Positions 53,634 to 62,648 of a stretch of 64,000 bases of DNA are shown here, one piece after another; within the stretch, counting starts at the first letter, position 1; the number at the start of each line of letters is the position of its first letter. The DNA is from a virus: positions 28,963 to 92,962 of the IMG/VR virus record IMGVR_UViG_3300006735_000018. One strand, written 5' to 3'. A program made the position numbers and the translations under genes. The notes under the pieces are model-generated. The model ran no database searches. It was not told the DNA's origin and worked only from the letters and a program-made list of their open reading frames with translations.

Positions 53634-54020
53634 TTAACAGACGCAAGAAGCTGAAACAAAAGAATCTGTAATGTTTATAAACAAGTCTTCTCTAATTGGG
53701 ACTTTGAGTTCACTGCATTCGTCGTGTAAAAATATAGAAAACATGGCTTGGTATCTACCTACTTTTTTAACATCTTTTTTTCTCCACCTATAATATATGT
53801 AATATTCTGTTGGTGCGTTAGGTGATAGTAGAATCTTTTGTACTAAACCAGCTGGTTGGTTTAATATTCTGTAGGTTCCGTCATCTACACTTTTCATCGA
53901 GAACCTTATTGTGGAATTTTCTAGTTTATCGTGTAAGGTATCAAATTCATTTCTACCATCTCTAACTAATTCCATTTTTAAAATGGGTTCTAATGAATCT
54001 TTTCTTATAAAAAATTCCAT
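53634..54020 (-). CDS. Small fibre-cluster structural protein
   Basis: 128 residues, beta-rich (DGTYRILNQPAGLVQKILLS, EYYIYYRWRKKDVKKVGRY) with an ending SASCVC. The layout resembles small beta-sandwich proteins at the base of fibres (BppU-N-like), but this is weak. It is last in the leftward fibre operon, 12 nt after the YadA-like adhesin. Confidence 0.5.
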   Translation of the reverse strand: MEFFIRKDSLEPILKMELVRDGRNEFDTLHDKLENSTIRFSMKSVDDGTYRILNQPAGLVQKILLSPNAPTEYYIYYRWRKKDVKKVGRYQAMFSIFLHDECSELKVPIREDLFINITDSFVSASCVC

Positions 54021-54032
54021 AATTAATTTGTT

Positions 54033-55241
54033 TTAATGTCCAGTCATGGCGATATACCCATCATCAACTAACCCTATTTTTGCCCAATGTGTTCCACCCG
54101 TATATACTCTTATATTGTCACCGTCAAAAAACATTAACCCTTTGTGGTTTATCTTATCTTGAGTAGTTCCGGAAATACCTGGGTCAAACTTAAACATGTT
54201 ATTACTATGGTCTTCAATTAATGGTAACATAAATCCTTGTGCGTTATGTCCAGCCCCGGAAAAGATTTGGAAAGCTGCTCCCTTTAAGAGTTTTGAGTCA
54301 TTAAATGTTTTACCAGAAGAAAGTACTGACACACCTGAATGAGCTACTGTTAAAGCGTTATTTAATGAAGCGAAACCACTACCTGCTGTTCCTGTACCAT
54401 TACCTACAACAAATAAATCTGAAGTCATATTTCCTCTACCCACAACAAAGTGTGATGTTCCTGACGCGGTTGTTGCACTTCCTGCTGCGAATGAAGCTAA
54501 TGCTGATGCGGTTGTTCCAGTTCCCATAGCAAATGAAGCGTCGGAACTTGATGTGTTACCCGTACCAAAAGCTGTAGACATTTGACCAGTAACATTATTA
54601 CCACCACCGAAACCAACAGCTAAGTTTCCAGAGACCGTATTTGCTGAACCAGCAGCAAATGAATATAGTCCTGTCGACGTTAGTACTTTACCTAAAGCGA
54701 AAGCTCCTGTACTATTGGTTACTGTATTTGCTGAACCAAAGGCTGCTCCAACTAAACCTGAAACATTATGTCCCTTACCAAAAGCTGATGAAAAAGTTCC
54801 ACCAATTGTATGACCAGAACCTACACCTATTTTTGTAGTACCTGAAATAACACCACCACCTGCTGCACCAGTACTATTTCCTGATACTGTTAAACAATCT
54901 TGTATGATTATACCACCACCAGCAGCATTACCTCCAGGAGATGTAAGACCACTTATAGTCCCGTTTACAACTATAGCTGCAAAAGCTGCGTCACCAGCTC
55001 CAGATGCTGTATACCCACCTGAGTATACTGTAACACCCGAATTAAATGTTGCATTACCAGAAACGGTACCACCACTTGCAAATAAACCTACTGGGTGAGT
55101 AAATCCGTCTGGATTTTTTATGTATAGTTCATACTGGCTTTGTGTACCGGTACCACTACTAGCATATAAAGCTGTATGTCCTGTTGGTGGATTGGCTATA
55201 TGAGCTGGTTGTTCTGTTAAAAGTCTAATGTACGATGGCAT
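54033..55241 (-). CDS. Trimeric adhesin-like fibre with YadA-type head repeats
   Basis: 402 residues. Residues about 115-295 are about a dozen 14-residue repeats of the YadA head type: (S/A)xAxGxxNTVSG, for example AFGSANTVTNSTGAFALGK and SFAAGSANTVSGNLAVGFG. These build a left-handed parallel beta-roll in trimeric autotransporter heads. The N-terminal region has the tail-fibre text PSYIRLLTEQPAHIANPPTG (residues 2-21), and the C-terminal 80 residues (FMLPLIEDHSNNMFKFDPG) form an adjoining beta domain. It probably binds a host surface receptor. Confidence 0.72.
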   Translation of the reverse strand: MPSYIRLLTEQPAHIANPPTGHTALYASSGTGTQSQYELYIKNPDGFTHPVGLFASGGTVSGNATFNSGVTVYSGGYTASGAGDAAFAAIVVNGTISGLTSPGGNAAGGGIIIQDCLTVSGNSTGAAGGGVISGTTKIGVGSGHTIGGTFSSAFGKGHNVSGLVGAAFGSANTVTNSTGAFALGKVLTSTGLYSFAAGSANTVSGNLAVGFGGGNNVTGQMSTAFGTGNTSSSDASFAMGTGTTASALASFAAGSATTASGTSHFVVGRGNMTSDLFVVGNGTGTAGSGFASLNNALTVAHSGVSVLSSGKTFNDSKLLKGAAFQIFSGAGHNAQGFMLPLIEDHSNNMFKFDPGISGTTQDKINHKGLMFFDGDNIRVYTGGTHWAKIGLVDDGYIAMTGH

Positions 55242-55297
55242 ATTCTATTTTTTTTGTTTAATTATCTTTATATATAATTATTTTGTTATTTACAAAA

Positions 55298-58200
55298 CTA
55301 CTTGTAAGTATTTCCTAATAATGTAACAATAGCATCTAAAGACTCATCCATTTTAATTATAACACATTCAAGAGTGTCTTCTGGGTTCATCCAAACAGGC
55401 ATTGTTACTTCAACTGCTACTTCTTGTTTAAATTTCTTATAAAATTTAACTGAAGATATATTTTCTTGTGTATACCCTCTAAATTTAACTTGGTTATCAC
55501 CACTGGTAAAGTATAAGTTATTAGATAAATATCCAAATATTGCTTTTATATCATACATATTACCCTCTGTTAGGTATAATGTTTGTGACGAATCACAAGC
55601 ATTTTTTGAACAGTTTTTTGTAAATTCACAATCTATTAAATTATACCTATCTTTATTAACTAAAAAGTTGTGATATATTTCATCAGCTTGTAGAGGTTTT
55701 GTATAATATCTTAATTGTGATATTCCACCCATCCAAGTTCCAGCAAAATTCTTTTCTATTAAAAGACCTAAATCATCTGGGTCTTGTTCTAAACGTTGTA
55801 TAGGTTCATCTAAAGTACAAGCTGTATAACTAGTAAACCCAGTACCACCACTAACAGTACTAAGGTCACAAGTATCAGTACTAAGTCCTGTTTCATCACA
55901 AGGTGACATCGTCATATTTTCTAATAGTCCTATTGAAGCACCACCCCAAGCTATATTATATGGTACACCGACTTGTAAATCTCTATGTTGGTTTAATGTT
56001 CTAGGTATTATTTCTTCAAAGTCTTCAACAACAAAGTGTCTTCTACCGTTAATATAAAAGACTAATTTACCCCGTCTATACTCATCATGTGACAACCAAG
56101 AACCGAAAGTTGTTGCTGCTGTAAAACAACAATCGTTTGCTGTTTTACCAGAAATACCCGAACAATCAAACTCATAATAACCATCTTCTGGTACTAAAGG
56201 TAATTCATCAAATACATTATTACATCTTGGGGCAGCCACTGCTGCCGTTATACCAGAAAAAAGATATAGTGGGTCTAGTAACCCACCTAATGAATATTCT
56301 ACCCCATTACCTAGACTTTGGGCACAACTTGTGCCTGTTATTAATGGGAAGTTCCTTTCGTAAGTTACAGCAACATGTATCCATGTGTCCTCACAAGTAC
56401 CTGAATTTATTATTGACGGACATATTACATCAGAATATTTTTCTTCAATATGGTAACCACAAACAAACGTATCTCCAGTTGTACAACCTGAACCTACAGC
56501 TGTACCCCCAGTAGTTTCACAAGTACCTGTATATCTTATAGTTCTATAACCTATTTTAAAATCTGGTGTTATTCTGAAACCTAAATTATTAGAAACAATG
56601 TCATTAGTCATTGAGGACATCGTAACTGTTGTTGACGTACCTCCTGTTGCTATATCAAATGGTGATGTAGCAATAACAGCAGGTCCTAAAGTGTGACCAC
56701 TTATTATATCCATACAACAGTTATAACCACTCATACTTGTACAACCAGTTTCGCTAGGAAATTCATTGTGGAATTTATTTTCGGCCCTAGTACCTGTATA
56801 AAAGAAGAAACCTGAGTTATTAGGGTAATCATCATTTACCGTTCTAGTGTCCGCAGTACAATTTAAATTTTGAGTTCTTGCTGTTAACCAGGTGTCTGTA
56901 CCATAATCATATCCCGTATATTTCATACCATAACATGCAGTATCCACACAATCACCCTCTGAATCTACAACATAAGAGAAATCATACACCTCACCTTTTG
57001 GTTCTTCTTGTGGTACATCAAAACCAGCTGTTTTACAACATAAGCATTGTTGGTCTTCTTTCATTTCTGGTTCAAAACAAACTCTCCTACAAAACTCTTC
57101 AACCCTAGGGTCTCTACACTTGTAACGAGCAGGGTCTTCATCACTAGAGTAATCAAAACACGAAAATTTTGTATAAAACTCCGTACAATCTACACTATCT
57201 GGTAATATAACACCTGACTCTGTAACTGTAACACCTGTATTCCAAATTGGGTGTGTGTAATATGTTGTAGGATTTGTTGATGCGTCATAACATCCATCCC
57301 CAGCGTTTACCCTTACATTTTTTTCAACATTATAGTTGGTGGAGAAACATGTACCACCGGTTGTAGTTCCAGTTGCTCTTAGTTTTAAAAGAGTTTCCAT
57401 AGCCCACCCTTCCTCAGCTCTATCAGGTAAAACATTATATGGGTAACCATAAAATTTATAAGTTCCTGTGTAATAACCACCATTTAATTCTTGGTAGTAA
57501 CCACTACTGTCTGTAGAAGAACTAATTGTGTATCTTCTGGTTCCAGACATGTTAAATTTACTAGAATCTTCTGGACCTGGATTGGTTGCGTCTCCTGAGT
57601 CAGGTCTTGCAAAGAATGAAAGAGACACATCTCTAGTTGTAGCTCCACTTTGTGATGGTGCTTGTGTATTAGCACTTACCTGCCACATTTTAAACCTACT
57701 ATCTTGTTCTGTTAATGTAAAAATACCAAAAGGACTAACATCTGAATTACCACTTATAGGTATAGCACCATTATGTAAAGTTATATGCCCAGTTGTTCTC
57801 ATATATGGGACAACACCAATATCAACATACGTTAATTTGTAATTTTCTATTTTATAAACACCTTCGTTACCTTGACTTGTATAACCAGTTCTTCCACCAC
57901 AAGTATCTCCACTATCACCAGTAAATTCACACTCCTCATAAGGACAATCACAATAAGAAAATGCCTGATTCCAATAATTTTGACTTATGATTGATTGTGG
58001 GTAAGCTGAAACACCAATATCTAAAGATGGTACAGGGTAATTAATCAGACCACCAGCAGAATTACCACCAGAAAAAAAACTAGATTGTTGTACAACACTA
58101 ACACCAGTTAAATGTGGTTGTATTGTACAGGCGGTATTATTTAAATCTATCCATAAGGGAAATGTATCACTTTGATTACCCACTTGTGGTGTTCTAGGTG

Positions 58201-58348
58201 TTGTATAACCTATAATGTTATCAGAATAAACAACTTCTCTTTGGAAATTTCGTTCATCAGAAGCTAAATAAAAATCATAATATTCACTATAATTTATTTT
58301 AGCGTCTAATCTTTTTCCGTAATTATTTAATAAATTTTGTGTTCCCAT
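55298..58348 (-). CDS. Large Cys-rich tail fibre protein with LamG-like domain
   Basis: 1016 residues. N-terminal part about 1-330 is Gly/Ser/Thr-rich. A Cys-rich middle (about 390-460: CRDPRVEEFCRRVCFEPEMK and QQCLCCKTAGF) suggests disulfides or metal sites. Residues about 640-900 look like a concanavalin/LamG sandwich: TWIHVAVTYERNF, GKLVFYINGRRHFVVEDFEE, and TWMGGISQLRYYTKPLQADE. Such domains bind glycans. A C-terminal segment (YLTEGNMYDIKAIFGYLSNN) follows. It opens the leftward fibre operon, with TATTTAT 5 nt upstream. Confidence 0.68.
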   Translation of the reverse strand: MGTQNLLNNYGKRLDAKINYSEYYDFYLASDERNFQREVVYSDNIIGYTTPRTPQVGNQSDTFPLWIDLNNTACTIQPHLTGVSVVQQSSFFSGGNSAGGLINYPVPSLDIGVSAYPQSIISQNYWNQAFSYCDCPYEECEFTGDSGDTCGGRTGYTSQGNEGVYKIENYKLTYVDIGVVPYMRTTGHITLHNGAIPISGNSDVSPFGIFTLTEQDSRFKMWQVSANTQAPSQSGATTRDVSLSFFARPDSGDATNPGPEDSSKFNMSGTRRYTISSSTDSSGYYQELNGGYYTGTYKFYGYPYNVLPDRAEEGWAMETLLKLRATGTTTGGTCFSTNYNVEKNVRVNAGDGCYDASTNPTTYYTHPIWNTGVTVTESGVILPDSVDCTEFYTKFSCFDYSSDEDPARYKCRDPRVEEFCRRVCFEPEMKEDQQCLCCKTAGFDVPQEEPKGEVYDFSYVVDSEGDCVDTACYGMKYTGYDYGTDTWLTARTQNLNCTADTRTVNDDYPNNSGFFFYTGTRAENKFHNEFPSETGCTSMSGYNCCMDIISGHTLGPAVIATSPFDIATGGTSTTVTMSSMTNDIVSNNLGFRITPDFKIGYRTIRYTGTCETTGGTAVGSGCTTGDTFVCGYHIEEKYSDVICPSIINSGTCEDTWIHVAVTYERNFPLITGTSCAQSLGNGVEYSLGGLLDPLYLFSGITAAVAAPRCNNVFDELPLVPEDGYYEFDCSGISGKTANDCCFTAATTFGSWLSHDEYRRGKLVFYINGRRHFVVEDFEEIIPRTLNQHRDLQVGVPYNIAWGGASIGLLENMTMSPCDETGLSTDTCDLSTVSGGTGFTSYTACTLDEPIQRLEQDPDDLGLLIEKNFAGTWMGGISQLRYYTKPLQADEIYHNFLVNKDRYNLIDCEFTKNCSKNACDSSQTLYLTEGNMYDIKAIFGYLSNNLYFTSGDNQVKFRGYTQENISSVKFYKKFKQEVAVEVTMPVWMNPEDTLECVIIKMDESLDAIVTLLGNTYK

Positions 58349-58353
58349 TGATT

Positions 58354-58360
58354 ATAAATA
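58354..58360 (-). promoter_or_regulatory. TATTTAT element, 5-6 nt class
   Basis: Lies 5 nt before the LamG fibre start; divergent partner of the element at 58380. Confidence 0.5.
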
Positions 58361-58379
58361 TCATTCTACTACAACTTAA

Positions 58380-58386
58380 TATTTAT
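58380..58386 (+). promoter_or_regulatory. TATTTAT element, 15-19 nt class
   Basis: Lies 19 nt before the 236-residue gene. With the minus-strand copy at 58354 it makes a compact divergent pair in a 57-nt gap. Confidence 0.5.
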
Positions 58387-58405
58387 ATATAAAGAATATT
58401 TAATT

Positions 58406-59116
58406 ATGGCAAAAAAAGAACCTATAGTATTATCTAAAAAAGATATGGAAAAATTACACAAAGACGGTAAATTAAATATAGATAATACGTTATTAGTTTA
58501 TAATGTTAATCCTAAATCAACAACTAAAAAAGACAATGAAGAAGAGATTGATGAGTTAGTTGATTATGATGGTTCTATTGTGGGTAGTAAAGTCCCTTTA
58601 GGTTGGGAAAACGTTAAAACTATGTCGGCAACTAAGACTACGGATGCTACTGTACCTATGAGTAGACAATCTGGTTTAAATGGTCAATATTCTAATGTTT
58701 TAAAGCGTTTTTGGGGTGAGTCTGTTGAGGAAGTTAGTGAACATGATATGAGTGATGTTTTAGGTTATGATGATACCATTTATATGGATGCTGATGAGAC
58801 TATAGAATACTTTAAAAAAGAACATGATATGGATGAAATTGAAGCTGAGGATAGGGCTGAAAGTATGGGTAAGACTGTTAATTTAGATAAAAAAGGTGAA
58901 GAGGGACATAATTTTCAGAGATTAGTTGAGGATGATGATGTTATAAAAATGTTAGAAATAATTTTAAGTAAAAAAGATAAGGATTCTGGTGTACAAAACA
59001 GTGTTAATTCCGAGATTCCTCAATACATAGATAAAAAACTTAGATTAATTCAAAAATACGCTAGAAATAACGGTATAGATATGGGTAGTATTATTAATAA
59101 ATTAAAAGATGAATAA
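58406..59116 (+). CDS. Acidic hypothetical protein, first of a plus-strand structural-like set
   Basis: 236 residues, strongly acidic (VEEVSEHDMSDVLGYDDTIY, EYFKKEHDMDEIEAEDRAES), with a Ser/Thr-rich stretch (MSATKTTDATVPMSRQSG) and a basic helical C-terminus (YIDKKLRLIQKYARNNG). There is no membrane or catalytic motif. It starts a tightly packed plus-strand group; its stop overlaps the next start by 8 nt. A head-associated role is possible from its company. Confidence 0.5.
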   Translation: MAKKEPIVLSKKDMEKLHKDGKLNIDNTLLVYNVNPKSTTKKDNEEEIDELVDYDGSIVGSKVPLGWENVKTMSATKTTDATVPMSRQSGLNGQYSNVLKRFWGESVEEVSEHDMSDVLGYDDTIYMDADETIEYFKKEHDMDEIEAEDRAESMGKTVNLDKKGEEGHNFQRLVEDDDVIKMLEIILSKKDKDSGVQNSVNSEIPQYIDKKLRLIQKYARNNGIDMGSIINKLKDE

Positions 59117-59576
59117 AGACCTTAAACATGACTTTTATAAATTACCTGATGAATTATTAAAAAGTTTACAAAGTAATTTAAAAAATTCTTCTAGTAAATC
59201 TAGTGGTTATGATAGACTTAGTAATTTATGTAAAAATAAAGGAGTAAGTTATGGTCAAGCTAAAAAAATAAAGCATGAAATGGAAAATGGTTTAAATCCT
59301 GAAGCTTACAAACTTGTAGGTGGTGAGGATTTAATTGATTGGATTAATGATACTTTGGGGAGAAATAGAAAAATATCTGATGGAAATAAACGGAGAAAAA
59401 TGAATGCTGGTTTAGAAAATCAATTTAAAAAAACTCACAGTAAAGATAAGAGTAAAAACCCTACAAAAGTTAGGTTAGTTAGCACCCAAAAAAATGCAGA
59501 CGAAATAATTAATAATAGAGCGGTTTACAATGAAGCGTCTCGAATTAGAGACATAATAAACAAAATAATAATATAA
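59109..59576 (+). CDS. Basic helical hypothetical protein
   Basis: 155 residues, Lys-rich (FKKTHSKDKSKNPTKVRLVS). The segment SKSSGYDRLSNLCKNKGVSY is followed by QAKKIKHEMENG, and could be a small DNA-binding helical unit. Coupled to the preceding gene (8-nt overlap) and 1 nt from the next. No known family recognised. Confidence 0.5.
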   Translation: MNKDLKHDFYKLPDELLKSLQSNLKNSSSKSSGYDRLSNLCKNKGVSYGQAKKIKHEMENGLNPEAYKLVGGEDLIDWINDTLGRNRKISDGNKRRKMNAGLENQFKKTHSKDKSKNPTKVRLVSTQKNADEIINNRAVYNEASRIRDIINKIII

Positions 59577-59577
59577 A

Positions 59578-59925
59578 ATGGCAGATTTTAATCAAAAAAA
59601 GGCAGGTGAAAAATTAACAGACATCTCAGCCAAAACTAGAGAACAATTAATTACCAGAAACACTTATAAAAGTAATAATACTTATAGTGCTAATCACCCA
59701 AACGCTTTAGCAGATGGAGACCCTAAAGGTAAAGGGAACGCACAATACTTAAATGTTTACGATGAAAGTACGGGTGGTAGTTTAGATATTTTAGGTAATG
59801 GTGAAGCTAATAGTGGACGTGTAGGTAATATAAAAAATAACCTATATAATAAATCTAATGAATATTCAGCTGGTAACATGGACACCGGAAATGGATACGC
59901 ACCTACAGTTAGTGAACCAAGATAA
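59578..59925 (+). CDS. Small Asn/Gly-rich structural-like protein
   Basis: 115 residues, rich in Asn, Gly, Ser and Tyr with little predicted regular structure (NTYKSNNTYSANHPNALADG, AGNMDTGNGYAPTVSEP). Such composition is typical of flexible virion proteins. In the plus-strand group, 1 nt after its neighbour and 5 nt before the WYL gene. Function not recognised. Confidence 0.5.
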   Translation: MADFNQKKAGEKLTDISAKTREQLITRNTYKSNNTYSANHPNALADGDPKGKGNAQYLNVYDESTGGSLDILGNGEANSGRVGNIKNNLYNKSNEYSAGNMDTGNGYAPTVSEPR

Positions 59926-59930
59926 CATAA

Positions 59931-60326
59931 ATGAAACTTTACAATGTCATATCAAACCTTATACTTGAGCAAGCATCTCAATCAGAAATTATAGATGCTA
60001 TAAAAAATAAACATGTCTGTGAATTAGAGTATGAGGATGATATGAGTATAGGTCCAGGTAAACGAGTAATACAACCTGTAGCTTTTGGTGAATCTTTAAG
60101 AAATAATAAAGTTATTAGAGCTTATCAAACATCAGGACCATCATTAAAAGTAAATGAAGAGGGTATTCCTCTACCAGATTGGAGATTATTTAGATTAGAT
60201 AGGATAAGTAATTTTAAACCAATTAAAGGTGAGGATTCTGTTTTTGAGACTTTTACTGAACCACCTATGTATAATCCGTTTGGTGATAAATCTATGAACA
60301 GACTTTTAGTTAATTCAAAATTTTAA
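59931..60326 (+). CDS. WYL-domain-like protein with propeptide-like N-terminus
   Basis: 131 residues. N-terminus MKLYNVISNLILE|QASQ matches the short form of the shared helix and nearly equals that of the charged-repeat protein. The remainder reads as one WYL domain: IIDAIKNKHVCELEYEDD, then KRVIQPVAFGESLRNNKV, IRAYQTSGPS, and DWRLFRLDRISNFKPI, corresponding to the R-x-x-x-P, Y-L-x-A-Y and F-R-L-D-R-I positions. WYL domains usually sense ligands or nucleic acid and control regulators or defence enzymes. No helix-turn-helix is present. Virion delivery is inferred. Confidence 0.65.
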   Translation: MKLYNVISNLILEQASQSEIIDAIKNKHVCELEYEDDMSIGPGKRVIQPVAFGESLRNNKVIRAYQTSGPSLKVNEEGIPLPDWRLFRLDRISNFKPIKGEDSVFETFTEPPMYNPFGDKSMNRLLVNSKF

Positions 60327-60330
60327 AAAT

Positions 60331-60936
60331 ATGAGTGGATTCGAAGCTTTACAACAAAAACTTATTCAAGCAAAAGCTGTGATGAATAAAGTAGATGGGA
60401 TGCCGTCTAAAATGAATGGTACACAACAAACAATGACAGAGTCATCTAATCCTAATTTACCACCTGTTTCTAATAATTTTAATGCTGAAAGTATTAATAA
60501 TGTTATTAGTTCTAATAGTGGTTTACAAAAACCAGTAATTACAGAAGAAAAGGTAAAAAACTCAAAGTTACCTGATGCGATAAAAAAACTTATGATTGAC
60601 CACCCAATTCCTGAAGTAAGTTTTGGTAATAATATACCGGATTCATTAATTGAGGGTGCTGCTGAAAAAATGAAAAAATTATCAGGTTTGGGCACTTCTG
60701 AACCATCTTTTAGTACAAATAAAAAACAAACCTCAAAACCTAAAACACAAAAACTAACTCAAAGTTCACTTAAAAACTTAGTTAAAGAAACTATTAAGGA
60801 ATCTTTAGATGAGTTAATCGAAGAAAGAATAACAAAAAGAATTGTAGAAAGTAATAATCTAAACGAGTCTATTCGGTTAGTTGTTGGTAATACCGTTTTT
60901 GAAGGTAAGATATTAACTACTAAAAAAATTAACTAG
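60331..60936 (+). CDS. Helical protein with internal propeptide-like helix
   Basis: 201 residues. Low-complexity Ser/Asn/Pro stretches (about 30-75), a central part with HPIPEVSFGNNIPDSLIEG, and near the C-terminus SLKNLVKETIKE|SLDELIEE (about 146-168), the long form of the shared helix but not at the N-terminus. An ending RLVVGNTVFEGKILTTKK forms a small beta hairpin. It closes the plus-strand group. A scaffold- or core-like role is possible. Confidence 0.5.
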   Translation: MSGFEALQQKLIQAKAVMNKVDGMPSKMNGTQQTMTESSNPNLPPVSNNFNAESINNVISSNSGLQKPVITEEKVKNSKLPDAIKKLMIDHPIPEVSFGNNIPDSLIEGAAEKMKKLSGLGTSEPSFSTNKKQTSKPKTQKLTQSSLKNLVKETIKESLDELIEERITKRIVESNNLNESIRLVVGNTVFEGKILTTKKIN

Positions 60937-60978
60937 TCTACCTTTGACTATATCAATCGTTAGTCTTATTCTTTTGTT

Positions 60979-62214
60979 ATGAATAAACCAAAGTATAAAA
61001 TTTTAGTATTACCTAGTGATAGAACTGGGGTAAGTAAATTTAGGTCGGTAGACCCTCATGTTCATTTACAAAAAATGTATCCTGAAGAATTTTGGGTTGA
61101 TGTCGATTATCAACCAAAATTAGAAGACGAGAACTGGTTGAGTCAGTATGATTTAGTGTTATATCACAGGTCTTTGACTCCTGATTTTGCTAGGTCACAT
61201 GAAGCTGTTAAAAGATTAAAAAAATTAGGAATTCCTTCTATTTGTGATTTAGATGATTATTGGGCACCAACAGTGGACCACCCGGCTCACGCAATTGTTA
61301 AACAAAATCAACTAGACCACCATATAAAAGAAAGTTTAAAAGCAGCAGAAAACATTTCAACAACAACAAAAGTTTTTGCTCAAGAAATGAAAGGATTTTG
61401 TGATAATATATTTGTATTTCCTAACGCTATAAATCCAACTGAAAAACAATTCCAACCTAAAAAAATAGAGTCTAATCGTGTTAGAGTTGGTTGGTTGGGT
61501 GGTTCTTCACATTTAGCTGATTTAGAAATTTTACGTGGATTACCGGGTAAATTAAATGGAACACATAAAGATAAGTTTCAATTTGTTTTATGTGGTTATG
61601 ATTTAAGAGGTAATGTCACAATGATTAACCCAGAAACTGGACAACAACAAACTAGAGATATAGAACCTCACGAATCTGTATGGTATTTGTTTGAAAAAAT
61701 ATTTACCGATGATTTTAGAATTTTATCAAAAGAATATAGTGAATTTTTACATAAATGGAAAAAAGGTAAGTTTGTTAATGAGGAAGATTCTCCTTATAAA
61801 AGAGTTTGGACTAAACCTATTACCACATATGCTGCTAACTATAATAATTTTGATATTTCTTTAGCCCCATTAAAAGAACACATGTTTAATAAAGTTAAAT
61901 CACAATTAAAAGTTATTGAAGCTGGGTTTCATAAAAAAGCTTTAATAGCCCAAAACTTTGGTCCATACCAAATAGATTGTATTAACGCTATAGAAAGAGG
62001 TGGTGGTATAAATAGTAAGGGTAATTGTTTACTAGTTGACTCACATAGAAACCACAAACAGTGGTACCAATACACTAAAAAATTAATAGATAACCCTTCA
62101 CTAGTAGAGGACTTGGGTGAAAAATTATATGAGGCTGTAGCTCCAAAATACCACATAGATGTGACTACAAAATATAGAGCTGAGGTTTATAGAGAATTAA
62201 TAAGAAAATCATAA
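60979..62214 (+). CDS. Glycosyltransferase (GT-B fold)
   Basis: 411 residues. The N-terminal Rossmann-like half (YKILVLPSDRTGVSKFRSVD, YDLVLYHRSLTPDF, GIPSICDLDDYW) and C-terminal half (NRVRVGWLGGSSHLADLE, FDISLAPLKEHMFNKVKSQL, VIEAGFHKKALIAQNFGPY) fit a GT-B glycosyltransferase of the GT4 type; the K-x-x-(x)-K-x-x-E pattern (KVKSQLKVIEAG) contacts the nucleotide-sugar. It may modify phage DNA, virion proteins or host surface sugars. Upstream, TACCTTTG at 60939-60946 is a possible -7 box without a clear -33 partner. Confidence 0.75.
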   Translation: MNKPKYKILVLPSDRTGVSKFRSVDPHVHLQKMYPEEFWVDVDYQPKLEDENWLSQYDLVLYHRSLTPDFARSHEAVKRLKKLGIPSICDLDDYWAPTVDHPAHAIVKQNQLDHHIKESLKAAENISTTTKVFAQEMKGFCDNIFVFPNAINPTEKQFQPKKIESNRVRVGWLGGSSHLADLEILRGLPGKLNGTHKDKFQFVLCGYDLRGNVTMINPETGQQQTRDIEPHESVWYLFEKIFTDDFRILSKEYSEFLHKWKKGKFVNEEDSPYKRVWTKPITTYAANYNNFDISLAPLKEHMFNKVKSQLKVIEAGFHKKALIAQNFGPYQIDCINAIERGGGINSKGNCLLVDSHRNHKQWYQYTKKLIDNPSLVEDLGEKLYEAVAPKYHIDVTTKYRAEVYRELIRKS

Positions 62215-62224
62215 AAATTAAAAA

Positions 62225-62404
62225 ATGGCAGTAGAAATTAATATTATGGAAAATGGACCAATTTTGGTCAAAGGTGAAACCACAGTAAAAAAAGGTGGTA
62301 AAGAAGTAACAGTAAGTGAAAATTACGCGTTGTGTAGATGTGGCAAATCTAAAAATCAACCAATGTGTGATGGAGCACATAAAGAAACTAATTTTAAAGG
62401 ATAA
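62225..62404 (+). CDS. CDGSH-type iron-sulfur protein
   Basis: 59 residues. YALCRCGKSKNQPMCDGAH is the full CDGSH signature C-x-C-x2-(S)-x3-P-x-C-D-G-(A)-H, whose three Cys and one His bind a redox-active 2Fe-2S cluster. The N-terminus (INIMENGPILVKGETT) is the usual beta part. It lies between the glycosyltransferase and a small protein gene with spacings of 10 and 4 nt. A role in redox or Fe-S supply for phage enzymes is possible; the host equivalent is common in bacteria. Confidence 0.85.
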   Translation: MAVEINIMENGPILVKGETTVKKGGKEVTVSENYALCRCGKSKNQPMCDGAHKETNFKG

Positions 62405-62408
62405 AAAT

Positions 62409-62639
62409 ATGTACTATCAAGCAATCGTAGCGTTCGACACCGGAAATGTCGATAACAATGGAAACCCCAAAGTTAAAAAATTTAAATATGTTGTAGAATC
62501 AGAGTCAGTTTTTGAAGCTAACAAAAGACTAGCTCATTATTTATCAGAGGATACTAGAGACTCAGAAGTTATATCAGTAGTTAAAGCTCCTTATGAAGAT
62601 ATTTTACATCCAGAACTAACACCAAACTACTATAAGTAA
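62409..62639 (+). CDS. Small protein, possible half of a DUF4494-like fold
   Basis: 76 residues from the ATG at 62409; a longer in-frame start would run through the CDGSH coding region. YYQAIVAFDTGN, FKYVVESESVFEANKRLAHY and SEVISVVKAPYEDIL form a strand, strand, helix, strand unit like one half of the Bacteroidota DUF4494 proteins. This resemblance is weak. Function unknown. Confidence 0.5.
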   Translation: MYYQAIVAFDTGNVDNNGNPKVKKFKYVVESESVFEANKRLAHYLSEDTRDSEVISVVKAPYEDILHPELTPNYYK

Positions 62640-62648
62640 ATTAGAGTA

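Noticed and set aside
54033-54960. Imperfect DNA repeats in the fibre gene as a CRISPR-like or recombination array
   Set aside because: The periodicity follows the 42-nt protein repeat of the YadA-type head and has no constant spacer structure.
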